From an uncultured Magnetospirillum sp. (lineage in GTDB: Bacteria > Pseudomonadota > Alphaproteobacteria > Rhodospirillales > Magnetospirillaceae), in assembly GCF_903853455.1 (NCBI RefSeq), contig NZ_CAINTR010000047.1, forward strand, positions 1-45,420: a DNA stretch of 45,420 nucleotides, read 5' to 3'. A program made the translations under genes and the position numbers. Positions 14,739-23,411 of this stretch are shown piece after piece. The notes beneath the pieces are model-generated. The model was not told where the DNA came from. It saw only the letters and a list, made by a program, of their open reading frames with translations, and did not search any database. Positions within the stretch are counted from its first letter, which is position 1. The number at the start of each line of letters is the position of its first letter.

Positions 14739-17555
14739 TCAGGCGGTATGCCGGGCAAGGATGTCGTAAACCTCCGCCGGCTTGAAGGCCACGTCCCAAG
14801 CCCACAGGCCGAAACCGCCTGAGCTGTTCACTGCGGCCACCCATTCGGCCAAGGCATCGCGTTTGGCCTGGTTCTGCGGGCTGTCCTCGCCCTTGATCTC
14901 CAGCGCCAGGGTCTTGCCGTTGGTCAACCTGACGATAAAGTCTGGGATGAACCGGCGCCGAGAACCGGCCCACAGGTAATGCACCTGAAAACCGAGGTGG
15001 TCGTTTTTGACGTAGGCGAGCACGTCATCGTGCTTCTCGAAGACATTGGCGGCGTACTGCTCCCAGGCGGAATCCCCGACGACGTGGCTGATGTGCGAGC
15101 GGACCGTCGGGCAGTTCGGCTTGGTCGTGTACCAGGTCCGCATTTGCGCGGTTGAACCGATCGGGTTTTCCTCGTCATAGACCGGGGCCAGCTTGGTGGT
15201 GTTCTGCTCCTTGACGTGGCGAAGGAGGTGCTGCACCACCAGATCGATGTTCAGCGCGATCAGAATGCGCTTCCTGAGCGGGTCCTGGTGGAACAGCGAG
15301 GGGATGTCCAGGCGGTCCGACTTCAGGAACGTCTCGACAATCTTGATGAGCTGGAAAACGAGGAACTCCTCCGTTCCCTTGAAGCTGTGCTTGAGGTCCG
15401 CGAACCCCTTGCGGGCAGCCAGGAACGTCAGGCGCTGAAGGCGGAAGCCATCCGGCAGCGCCTCCAGGTCGATGGAGGTCACCTTGCTCATATCGGCCGC
15501 GCCGCCCAGGGCGGGGGCGAGATCGGCCGAAATCGGTGTCGAGGCAGGGTCGAGCTGCAACGGGCCGACCTGCTCCCAATCCACCGTCAACGTCGGGCGC
15601 ACCACCGTCTCGATCCGCAGGACGTTCGGCCAGCGAAGCTCCAGGCCGCCGCGCTCCGGTATAACCTCGATCTGGGTGCTGGGCTTCGGCGGCGGCGGCG
15701 GTTCGCCACCCTCGCCGGCATCCTGGGAAATGGACAGCGGCACCCCGAATACGTTGACGTATTCCGGGATGAACAGGCCGTTCTCGTCAGTGTCATAGGA
15801 CACCCGCCGCAGGCCACGGCCGATCACCTGTTCGCACAGAAGCTGCGAGGTGAAGGCGCGCAGACCCATGATGTGGGTGACGTTCTTGGCGTCCCAACCT
15901 TCCGAGAGCATGGCGACGGAAATGACGTTCTGGAGATCCTGTCCGGCGGTGCCGCGCTTGCCGACATTGTCGACGATGGCGCGAAGCAGTTCCTCCTTCT
16001 TCATCTCCTTCAGGCGCGCCTTCTTGGTCTCGGGCAGATCGGCCGCCTCGATGATCGCCGCCAAGCGCGCCTCATAGGCTTTGTCGCTGGTGGCGGTCTC
16101 GCCGATCTCGGCCTTCTCCAGCACCTTGGAATCGACCCGCAGCGTCTTGTTCGGCTCGTGCAGTTCCGGCCAATGGGCGTCGCCTTGGCTGAAATAATGC
16201 TCGATGCGCGCCGCCGTCTCCGTCCGGTTGCACACAGTCAGCATGACCGGCGGAGAATGGTGGCCGGCATCCCGCCATTGCCGCTGCGTCTCGCGCCAAT
16301 CGGCACCCAGCAGGGTGTAGGCGTCCTGGACCAGCTTGGGCAATGCCTCATGCGGTTCCGCCTTGCGGTTTAAATCCTCGGAGACCGAGGGATCGCGGTA
16401 GATATGATAGAGCCTCGACCGCATGGTCTTGGTATCGGGAAGCGCGTCATCGCGCACCACCACGCGCGGCGTCTTCACCAGTCCCGCCTCGATGGCGTCG
16501 TTCAGGCCGAAATCCGAGATGATCCAGTCGAACAGGGAGGATTCGGTGCTGGTCTTGCCAGTCGGGGCAAACGGCGTGGCCGACAGATCGAAGCAGCGCT
16601 GGATGCGCCGGGTCTTGTGGATGCGATCCAGGCCTTCGATCCAGCGCGTCGCCTCATCAAGGTCGATGCCCTGCTCCTCGGCCGTCTTCTTGCTGATCTT
16701 GACTTCCGGCGGCTTGCGATAGGCGTGGTGCGCTTCGTCATTGATGACGATGATGTCCTTGAACGCCGCCAGCTTGCCCAGCACCCGGCGGGTGAAGGCC
16801 TCGTCCGATTCCGCCCCCTTCTTGACGACGGATCGCTTGGCCTCTTTCAGCGGCATCAGCGTGTGCCAGTTCTCGATCAGTATTTCGACCTGGTTCAGTT
16901 TCTGCCGCAGCGGCTCGGACGGGCACAGCGAGAAGGCGTCGTAGTAATTGTCCGGCTCGCCGGGATAGAGCACGCGCAGCCGGTCTTTCACCGTCAGCCC
17001 CGGCGCCACGATGAACACCGCCCGGCTGAAATCCTTGTTGCGCTTTGGATAGGTGATGGCGTTCAGCACCTGCCAGGTGATGATCATCGCCATCACCGTG
17101 GTCTTGCCGCTGCCCGTCGCCATCTTGCTGCACAGGCGTTCCCAGGGGCCGGTATCGCCGGGAACGAAGATGCCCTGGCGGTATTCCTGCGTGGCCTCGG
17201 CCCACCAGATCAGCGTCTCGATGGCCTCAAGCTGGCAGAAGTAGAAGGGATGCTGACGCGCAGTTCCGTCGTGCCAATGCTCCAGCAGGCTGCGGGTGAT
17301 GCTGGTGATGCCGGGATAGCCGGCCGTGCGCCATTGATCCACCCGCTGGCGGATGGTGTTGACCAGGGGGAGTTCCTCGGTGCGCCGGGTATTGTTGCGC
17401 ACGTCGAAAATCTCATAAGCCGCCGGCCGGCGTTCTGACTTGATGGTCAGCGCACCGCCCTTGTCTTCGACCCAATGCTGTTCGGGCCGGACAAAGGGCG
17501 TGTTGATGATGAGCGACGGCGGGGCCGCCTTCTTGGTCATCGCTTCAGTCATCAA
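14739..17555 (-). CDS. Type III-like restriction endonuclease (helicase-nuclease)
   Basis: 938 residues. Superfamily 2 helicase motifs: Walker A MATGSGKT at about 144-151, DEAH near residue 273 (INDEAHHAYR), DLSATP motif III, then SVAMLSEGWDAKNVTHI and QVIGRGLRR (motifs V and VI). A PD-(D/E)XK nuclease lies at the C-terminus: PDF near 871 and LALEIKG near 885. This order and length match Res subunits of type III systems, in particular the group I recall as BPTD_3080-family restriction endonucleases. Its start overlaps the stop of the methyltransferase gene by 11 bp, so translation is coupled after the modification subunit, which is the usual protective order. All motifs look intact. Confidence 0.85.
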   Translation of the reverse strand: MMTEAMTKKAAPPSLIINTPFVRPEQHWVEDKGGALTIKSERRPAAYEIFDVRNNTRRTEELPLVNTIRQRVDQWRTAGYPGITSITRSLLEHWHDGTARQHPFYFCQLEAIETLIWWAEATQEYRQGIFVPGDTGPWERLCSKMATGSGKTTVMAMIITWQVLNAITYPKRNKDFSRAVFIVAPGLTVKDRLRVLYPGEPDNYYDAFSLCPSEPLRQKLNQVEILIENWHTLMPLKEAKRSVVKKGAESDEAFTRRVLGKLAAFKDIIVINDEAHHAYRKPPEVKISKKTAEEQGIDLDEATRWIEGLDRIHKTRRIQRCFDLSATPFAPTGKTSTESSLFDWIISDFGLNDAIEAGLVKTPRVVVRDDALPDTKTMRSRLYHIYRDPSVSEDLNRKAEPHEALPKLVQDAYTLLGADWRETQRQWRDAGHHSPPVMLTVCNRTETAARIEHYFSQGDAHWPELHEPNKTLRVDSKVLEKAEIGETATSDKAYEARLAAIIEAADLPETKKARLKEMKKEELLRAIVDNVGKRGTAGQDLQNVISVAMLSEGWDAKNVTHIMGLRAFTSQLLCEQVIGRGLRRVSYDTDENGLFIPEYVNVFGVPLSISQDAGEGGEPPPPPKPSTQIEVIPERGGLELRWPNVLRIETVVRPTLTVDWEQVGPLQLDPASTPISADLAPALGGAADMSKVTSIDLEALPDGFRLQRLTFLAARKGFADLKHSFKGTEEFLVFQLIKIVETFLKSDRLDIPSLFHQDPLRKRILIALNIDLVVQHLLRHVKEQNTTKLAPVYDEENPIGSTAQMRTWYTTKPNCPTVRSHISHVVGDSAWEQYAANVFEKHDDVLAYVKNDHLGFQVHYLWAGSRRRFIPDFIVRLTNGKTLALEIKGEDSPQNQAKRDALAEWVAAVNSSGGFGLWAWDVAFKPAEVYDILARHTA

Positions 17556-20500
17556 GGGCCACGATCTTCAAGGACTCGATGCCCCGGTCGTCCACGATCT
17601 TGACCGCCACGCATTTGTTGTCGCCGGCCGCGAAGGGCAGCGAGACGGTGCCGTGGAACTGCTCCAGCAAGTCCTCGTCCAATTCAGCCCGGATGGTCTT
17701 TCTCAGCCGGTTCCAGCCCTCCTTCTTGCCCGCCATGGGGAAGAAGACCTGATGGGGGAACAGCGAGCGCTGGTCGTAATCGGTATCCAGCGACCACATC
17801 GCGATCTTGCTCTTGCCGCCCGAGACCAGTTCACCCGCCTTGGTGTCGAAATAGTCAAAGCCATTGACCTCGACCTCCCACATGCCGTCCGGCAGTTTGC
17901 GGACATCCACGTCGGGTTGGCCCATCAGCCAGAAGCTCTGATTGCTGGAGCGCGCCTTCTTCAGATCCTCGGTCAGAAGGTCGGTGTTCATCTTGGCCTT
18001 CAGCAGTGTCACACCATGCCAGTTGACCTCGTCGATGTCCTTGGCCGCTTCCGGGTCGAATTCGAACGAGCAGAAAACAATGAGTTTCGGCGCCGGCCGC
18101 AGCGTCTCGGCCTCGTTCAACGCCAGCGCCACCTGCCGCTGCTCCAGCGACGCATGCTCGGGGCCGAAGCTGACGACGATACGCTCGCCGGTCTCGGCGA
18201 GGGTGCCGGTGGCATGCAGGTGGCGCAGGCCAGGAACCGCCTCCATCTCGGCGAATTTCAGCATCTGCCCGCCCTTACCGCGAATGCCGGTCTTCATCAA
18301 TTCGTCGCGCCACAGGGCCTGGCGCGAGGTCTCGCCGGACCGGGCGATGGCCACATCCGCTTCTTCCGCCGGCCGGGCCTCGTCCAGCGCCAACACCGTG
18401 GGGTTGGGCACCGCTTCAACCGAGAACGGGCCGGTAATGCGCAGTTTGTTGGGGTCCGGCTCCGGCTTGTCGTACAGGGTCTCCGGCTCGGCATGGGCGT
18501 CGATGGATTGGTCCATGGCCCGCTGCATGGCTTGCCGGGCGGCATGGAAAGCATCGAAGGCGGCGCGGGCCGCCTCCGGCCAAACCTCCGGCCAGTCGAA
18601 CGGCACTTCCCATTCGTGCAGCGTCTCGCCTTTGGCGAAGGTCACCTTCTTGCCCTTGCGGACACCCTGGGTGGGGACGAAGTGTGGGGCCGCTTTTAGG
18701 CCGGTGTTGAGCGTAATCAGCGCCGCCTCAATGGCGGGATGCATGCGCTCGTAAATCTCGTCGATCTCGGGGTTGTTGGCGATCGACTTCAGGGTGACGT
18801 GCGGCACGGTCTTGTAGATGAAGCCGCCCTTCAGCCCCTCATGCGGATAGCGCAGGGCATGATAATCGAAGCTGGCGGTCATCAGCCGCTGCTTGGCCAG
18901 TGTGATGGCGACGCGCGAGGTGTCGCAGGTGATCCACCGGCGCCCCCATTTTTCGGCCACGAATGCAGTGGTGCCAGATCCACAGGTCGGGTCGAGTACG
19001 AGGTCGCCAGGATCGGTGGTCATCAGGAGACAGCGCTGAATCACTGCGGCCGCCGTTTGGACGACGTACATTTTATCCGGGCTACCAGCTACGTCGGTCC
19101 AAACGTTCGAAATTTGGTAAGCCGGGAAGTCATCAAGAAATCTTTTATAGCGGAGCGTAGTGGCGCTTCCGCTCACTCGCCCAGCACAAATAATGCGGCA
19201 AAAACCGGCCTCTCCGGTTTTCCAGTACCCGCCTGATGGGGTCCAGGGCTTGCCCTCAAAATCCACCGGGAACGAACCAGGGGGGCGATTGGACACCAGC
19301 GCCGTCCATTGATAGCTGCGTCCATCGCGATCCATCAGGTTGTAGCGCTCGCCTGAGCCATGGCCCTCACCGGCCACTTTTTCTCGATAAATCTGGCGAT
19401 ACTTAAGTGCGTCTTTTTTCTTGGCGTACCATATGCAGTAATCTGCAATGTTTGAAAGGAACTGAGCGGCTTGTCCCCCTGTTTTTTGCACGACAATTAC
19501 GCTGACGAAATTCTCGGAACCAAATATTTCATCCATCAGTTCGCGGACATGGTGCAAATTTTCATCCGAAATTTGTACGAACACCGACCCGCTCTCGTCT
19601 AGCAGATCCCGCGCCAGTAGCAGCCGATCGCGCAGATAGGTCAGGTACGAATGGATGCCGAGCTCCCAAGTATCCCGGAACGCCTTGATCATCTCCGGTT
19701 CCTGGGTCAGGTCGGCATCGGCACCGTCCTTGACGTCGCGCTTGTTGGTAAAGGGCTGAAAGTTCGACCCGTATTTGATGCCATAGGGCGGGTCGATGTA
19801 GATCATCTGCACCCGCCCAGCCATGCTCTCCTTGTGGATGAGCGAGTTCATCACCAGCAGGGAATCGCCCGCGATCAGCCGGTTCGACCAGTTCTTTTCG
19901 TGGCGATAGAAATCGACGGCCTGGCGCAACGGCAGGTTCTCGAACGGGGCATCGAACAGACCCATCTGGAAGGCGCGCTCCTTGGGCTCCTTCTCGCCCT
20001 TCAGCCGCTTGCGGATTGCGGACAGGATGCTGGCCGGGTCGATGCGTTCATGCACATGCAGGGAAACGGTATCGACCTCGAAGCTGGTGCCCTCGGCCTT
20101 GCCTGCCCAGTTGAGGTAGGGCTGTTGCAGGCGCTTCAACTCGGCCAGGGCGCCCCGCATGCGCTCCAGATCGCCGCTGTCCAGCGCGTCGTCGATCAGC
20201 TTCTCGATCTGCGCCCGCCCGATGTCAAATTGCAGGGCGGGATCGATATGCGGATCATAGGCCCAGGTGGTCTTCGGTTTGTCCGGGTCGTTCTCGGGGT
20301 GGACCATGCCGACCTCCGGGTTGTTCACCCGCTTGTCAATGTGGCGATAGCTGATCACCTGTGCTCCGTCGGCTGATTTCGCCCGCTTCCCGGTTGCCTT
20401 GCCGCGCGTCCGGGTGGTGACCGTGGCAACGGTGGCGGTCAGGGTGAAGCCGTCACCCTCGTCGTCCTCATCCGCCTCGTCGTCGTCCTCCACACCGGCC

Positions 20501-20790
20501 GCATCATCGGCACCGGCTGCGTCTTCGTCGCTATCGTCCCCGCCGTTGGCGTCGATCAGATAGACCGAGCCGCCACGCCCGCGTCCTTTGCCCAGGACCC
20601 CGTCCTCCAGCAGCGCGTCACGGGCCGCCCAATAGCCCTCCTCGGTGGCGTCCGGCATCTGCTTCTGGATCGCAGCCAGCAGGCTTTGGTTGCCGATGGT
20701 GGAGCCATCCTCGGGGACCAACTCCAGAATTAGAGCCTTCAGCGCGTCATTCATGTCCATCAGATCCCCTTCGTCCCCAGGATTCGTCAT
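17545..20790 (-). CDS. Type III-like adenine-specific DNA methyltransferase
   Basis: 1081 residues from ATG 20790, with GGGGAAG well spaced upstream. Residues 1-75 resemble a winged-helix module and about 80-115 are a very acidic linker. The catalytic motif DPPY is at about 333-336 (MIYIDPPYGIKYG) and comes before the SAM-binding motif DPTCGSGTT (about 600-608), the order of beta-class N6-adenine methyltransferases such as type III Mod. The region between probably recognises DNA. A 400-residue C-terminal part is of unknown function. It methylates host sites and pairs with the overlapping Res gene. It is longer than typical Mod (600-700 residues), so extra subunit or regulatory contacts are likely. 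Confidence 0.85.
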   Translation of the reverse strand: MTNPGDEGDLMDMNDALKALILELVPEDGSTIGNQSLLAAIQKQMPDATEEGYWAARDALLEDGVLGKGRGRGGSVYLIDANGGDDSDEDAAGADDAAGVEDDDEADEDDEGDGFTLTATVATVTTRTRGKATGKRAKSADGAQVISYRHIDKRVNNPEVGMVHPENDPDKPKTTWAYDPHIDPALQFDIGRAQIEKLIDDALDSGDLERMRGALAELKRLQQPYLNWAGKAEGTSFEVDTVSLHVHERIDPASILSAIRKRLKGEKEPKERAFQMGLFDAPFENLPLRQAVDFYRHEKNWSNRLIAGDSLLVMNSLIHKESMAGRVQMIYIDPPYGIKYGSNFQPFTNKRDVKDGADADLTQEPEMIKAFRDTWELGIHSYLTYLRDRLLLARDLLDESGSVFVQISDENLHHVRELMDEIFGSENFVSVIVVQKTGGQAAQFLSNIADYCIWYAKKKDALKYRQIYREKVAGEGHGSGERYNLMDRDGRSYQWTALVSNRPPGSFPVDFEGKPWTPSGGYWKTGEAGFCRIICAGRVSGSATTLRYKRFLDDFPAYQISNVWTDVAGSPDKMYVVQTAAAVIQRCLLMTTDPGDLVLDPTCGSGTTAFVAEKWGRRWITCDTSRVAITLAKQRLMTASFDYHALRYPHEGLKGGFIYKTVPHVTLKSIANNPEIDEIYERMHPAIEAALITLNTGLKAAPHFVPTQGVRKGKKVTFAKGETLHEWEVPFDWPEVWPEAARAAFDAFHAARQAMQRAMDQSIDAHAEPETLYDKPEPDPNKLRITGPFSVEAVPNPTVLALDEARPAEEADVAIARSGETSRQALWRDELMKTGIRGKGGQMLKFAEMEAVPGLRHLHATGTLAETGERIVVSFGPEHASLEQRQVALALNEAETLRPAPKLIVFCSFEFDPEAAKDIDEVNWHGVTLLKAKMNTDLLTEDLKKARSSNQSFWLMGQPDVDVRKLPDGMWEVEVNGFDYFDTKAGELVSGGKSKIAMWSLDTDYDQRSLFPHQVFFPMAGKKEGWNRLRKTIRAELDEDLLEQFHGTVSLPFAAGDNKCVAVKIVDDRGIESLKIVALDD

Positions 20791-21126
20791 TCATATCACT
20801 TCCCCGCCTTGGAATCAGGGGGCGAGTCTTCTTCCGGATCGCGGCAATACTGCCGCACAAGCTACAACCACAAGGGCTTTTTGGCTAGGCGGCATCGCCA
20901 CTTGGTGAAGCCAGACGGATAGTCGCGCGTTACCGGCAGCCCCTCCAGATGCCATCGAGGAGGCGTTCGAGAGATCCGCCGAATTCCCAGGTCAGGGTAA
21001 AGACGTTTCGTGCCAGATTCGGTCAACCTTCTCCGCAGATGTCGTTCGGCTGATAGCAATAGCCGCACATCATCGACGAGGGCCGGCGCGCCCTTGGTGG
21101 AAGGTTGGTTGCGGCGGGATGGGGAG
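20791..21126. other. Intergenic DNA between Mod gene and integrase fragment
   Basis: 336 bp. The left 20 bp hold the ribosome site of the methyltransferase gene (minus strand). I searched both strands for a tRNA or attachment-site-like gene end next to the integrase fragment and saw none. No convincing gene or strong hairpin. Confidence 0.5.
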
Positions 21127-21400
21127 CTATGCGGCCTTTTCGCCCAGCATCCCCGCAATCTCCCCCGCCACATGATTTGCCGCCATCTTGACCGGATCGG
21201 CGGCAAGGTGCGCATAGCGGGCGGTGGTCTGGACCTGGGTGTGTCCCAGCAGCTTGCCGATCATCGGCAGTCCCTGGCCATTCACCACAGCGACGGAGGC
21301 GAAGGTGTGGCGCAGATCGTGGATGCGGACATCCTCGATCCCGGCCCGCTTGCGGATGCGCTGCCACGGCGGCTGAAGATCGGTGAGGCGGGCGCCGGGC
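21127..21400 (-). pseudogene. C-terminal fragment of a tyrosine integrase
   Basis: About 90 codons remain. The catalytic half is recognisable: RIHDLRHTFAS (His and second Arg), LLGHTQ (His) and TARYAHL (nucleophile Tyr), preceded by TDLQPPWQRIRKRAG. The first catalytic Arg, the Lys and the whole DNA-binding N-terminus are missing, so it cannot recombine DNA. The reading frame stays open upstream to 21579 but with unrelated sequence. It shows that the defence block to its right or left was once delivered by a tyrosine-recombinase element. Confidence 0.8.
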
Positions 21401-21740
21401 AAAGCTAAGGGAGGCGACTGGCGAAGCTGCACGTATTTATCAGATGAATGAATGGGCATTGTGCTGAAGATATGTCTTATTGGCCGCCCACCGGGACCAC
21501 TCCCGCGAAGCATGCCCCGCCGCCGGGGCGCTGACGACGCCCGCAAGTGATTGATTTTGTTGCGGAGAGGGTTGGACACCCATTCCCTTTCCTACGCCAT
21601 TCCTTCCAGACAAACCGGCTTTACGGTGAAGTCGCTGCCTTGGAAACCCCAAGGTTCCGCGCGGGTTTCGGCAGTATAGCTGCTGACACGGAGTTCGGTG
21701 AAAACGGGCTAATTCTCTCTCCGTGGCACGTTCCTCTCCA

Positions 21741-21774
21741 GACCTGTTGACACGCCCTTCCGTATCAACAGGTC
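21741..21774. repeat. Inverted repeat, 10-bp arms
   Basis: GACCTGTTGA (21741-21750) and TCAACAGGTC (21765-21774) are perfect inverted arms around a 14-base centre. No T-run follows on either strand. It could be an operator, a recombinase binding site pair (the arm-core-arm size suits a tyrosine recombinase core) or a relic attachment site of the broken integrase 340 bp away. Confidence 0.5.
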
Positions 21775-22113
21775 GGCAACGGATTGAGTTTCCACGAAGT
21801 CCTGAAAATTGGCGCCCCGTGTAGTTTGGTGATTTTCGTGGAGCACAGAGCGAGACCGGCGACGAAGTCTGTTCGCTGTATCAACAGCATATTCTGCTTT
21901 GGACCAGGAATTGAAGTATGATCGCGTCTGCGCAAAGATTGCGATGGGCCGATACCTGCAAGTCCGTTTTATGCTCGCCGAGAGAAGATCAGACGTGCGG
22001 TCAGCGTGACCATAGATGTGCCCGTCGCTGGCGGCACTGTCTCTGGGCCGTGTCTGGGAGGCCGCCTGATCGATAGCGATAAAGTGATGTGCGTGGCGCA
22101 GCAACAGTTGGCG

Positions 22114-22143
22114 TTGACCAGCAATATTCATTGCGGCGACAAT
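22114..22143 (+). promoter_or_regulatory. Possible promoter for the DUF6361 operon
   Basis: TTGACC (22114-22119) and GACAAT (22138-22143) with 18 bp between them lie 70 bp upstream of the DUF6361 start. It is the best match to a housekeeping promoter I found in this leader, but the -10 box is only 4/6. Confidence 0.3.
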
Positions 22144-22212
22144 GCCGGTTGTGTGGCCAGTGCCAATTCACATAACGTGAACGTTTTCGTCGGTGGAGGG
22201 GGCCAGTGGCCG

Positions 22213-23409
22213 ATGCCGAGTTTCGGGATCACCTATCTCTCGAAGGAAGCACTTCGCGACGCGCGCCGGTTCATGAGCGCCGACCAGACCGGGGTACGCG
22301 ACGAGATCGGCTTCCTCATCGTCCACCAGCGCTATGCCGACCGCTTCTTCCCGGGCACGTCGGTGCTGCACACGCGGCTGCGCTACATATTGTTCGTGCC
22401 GTGGCTCTATGCCGATGTCCGGGCGACACGGTCGCGCGGGCAAAAGCCGGTTGATCTGATCGCTAAGGGCGAGCATCGGCTCACCGAGCGTCTACTCGGT
22501 GAAGCGGGTGTGATCGGCGGACGCGTCTGGCCGACCCCGATCGATCAGCCGCCAAGCTATGTCTACTGGACCGCGCTCCAGCAATGGGGCTTGCTGCGCG
22601 AACGGGGCCTGCGCGGGTTGTGGTCGAGGGCACAGGTCGAGCGGTTGCTCGCGACCTCGCCGACGACATCGCTGCGCGATGACGATGAACAGCCATTCGA
22701 GCGGGCAACTTGGCCTTTTGCCGGCTGTCCAGACCCGCCGGACGACTGGCGAAGCGCTGACAAACTCGCGTTCAAACTGAGCAAGAAGGAACGCACGTTT
22801 CTTGCCGCTCAGCTGCGCGGTGTCAAATCGACCGTAGGCACGAATGAGCGATCCTTGCTGGCGATGCTAGTCGGCCAGCAGCTTGGCGCCGCCGACCATG
22901 CGTGGAGTCCGCAGATCCTCGCGCTTGCCCAGCACGAGCGGGACACGCTGGTGCGCGCGGGCCAGGCAGCGGCGCTCGCGGCGATCGGTCGTGCGGCCTA
23001 TGCAGCCCAGGTCGAGACGCTCAAGGCAGAACTCGACAAGCGCGGCTGTTCGGACTGCCAGCGTATGGCGCTGCCCAAGGTGGTCAGGAGCTGGGGTAAA
23101 AGCGCGCGAGCGCTCGACTGGGATGCGTTCATAGTTGACATGAAAAATCTCCCCGCGCCGGTCTCCGACGCGCTCGCGCAGACGCTTCGATGGGTTCATA
23201 ACGGCAGGACCGACCCGATGGAGATCGAGCCAGCCTACCGGCGCGCCGAGGAATCACGCAAGCGCCGCCGGGCGCGGCTGTCGCGCACCCAGGATGGGGC
23301 CGACCGACGCCTCGAATGGAACGAGGAGGAGCATGGGCTGGCCACACCGCTCCATTATCGCTGGCACAATGTGAAGCGCCTGCTCGCCGATCTCGAAGGT
23401 GTGAAATAA
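22213..23409 (+). CDS. zacA: DUF6361 family protein, Azaca-like ZacA
   Basis: 398 residues from ATG 22213, behind GGAGGGGG. The upstream in-frame extension has no family features. The diagnostic N-terminal region FGITYLSKEALRDARRFM, DEIGFLIVHQRYADRFFPGTS and TRLRYILFVPWLYADV matches DUF6361. No catalytic motif is known to me. The C-terminus is very basic (ESRKRRRARLSRT) and likely binds nucleic acid. In my recollection this family is ZacA of the three-gene Azaca anti-phage system, together with a phospholipase D nuclease and a helicase, which are exactly the next two genes (2-bp gap, then 4-bp overlap). Family assignment is firmer than the system name. Confidence 0.75.
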   Translation: MPSFGITYLSKEALRDARRFMSADQTGVRDEIGFLIVHQRYADRFFPGTSVLHTRLRYILFVPWLYADVRATRSRGQKPVDLIAKGEHRLTERLLGEAGVIGGRVWPTPIDQPPSYVYWTALQQWGLLRERGLRGLWSRAQVERLLATSPTTSLRDDDEQPFERATWPFAGCPDPPDDWRSADKLAFKLSKKERTFLAAQLRGVKSTVGTNERSLLAMLVGQQLGAADHAWSPQILALAQHERDTLVRAGQAAALAAIGRAAYAAQVETLKAELDKRGCSDCQRMALPKVVRSWGKSARALDWDAFIVDMKNLPAPVSDALAQTLRWVHNGRTDPMEIEPAYRRAEESRKRRRARLSRTQDGADRRLEWNEEEHGLATPLHYRWHNVKRLLADLEGVK

Positions 23410-23411
23410 AG

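Larger units (their letters stand above)
21401..22212. other. Gene-free segment between integrase relic and DUF6361 operon
   Basis: About 800 bp, more AT-rich than the flanks. I see no gene with a ribosome site and recognisable product on either strand. It contains a long inverted repeat at 21741-21774 and a possible promoter at 22114-22143. It is best read as a recombination scar plus the leader of the DUF6361 operon. Confidence 0.5.

Noticed and set aside
15216-17438. Two long plus-strand open frames opposite the Res gene
   Set aside because: Arg/Gln/Leu-rich sequence with no domain; the minus strand carries complete helicase and nuclease motifs.
17440-18699. Plus-strand open frame opposite the Mod gene
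   Set aside because: Shadow of the methyltransferase coding strand; no start signal and no recognisable fold.
20840-21010. Possible tRNA or attachment-site gene beside the integrase fragment
   Set aside because: A GTTCGAGA stretch looks like a T-loop at first, but no cloverleaf can be drawn around it.
21709-22131. Minus-strand 140-codon frame in the gap before the DUF6361 gene
   Set aside because: No ribosome site and no recognisable features; it overlaps the likely leader of the DUF6361 operon.
22006-22212. In-frame N-terminal extension of the DUF6361 protein
   Set aside because: The 69 extra residues lack family similarity; GGAGGGGG lies just before ATG 22213.
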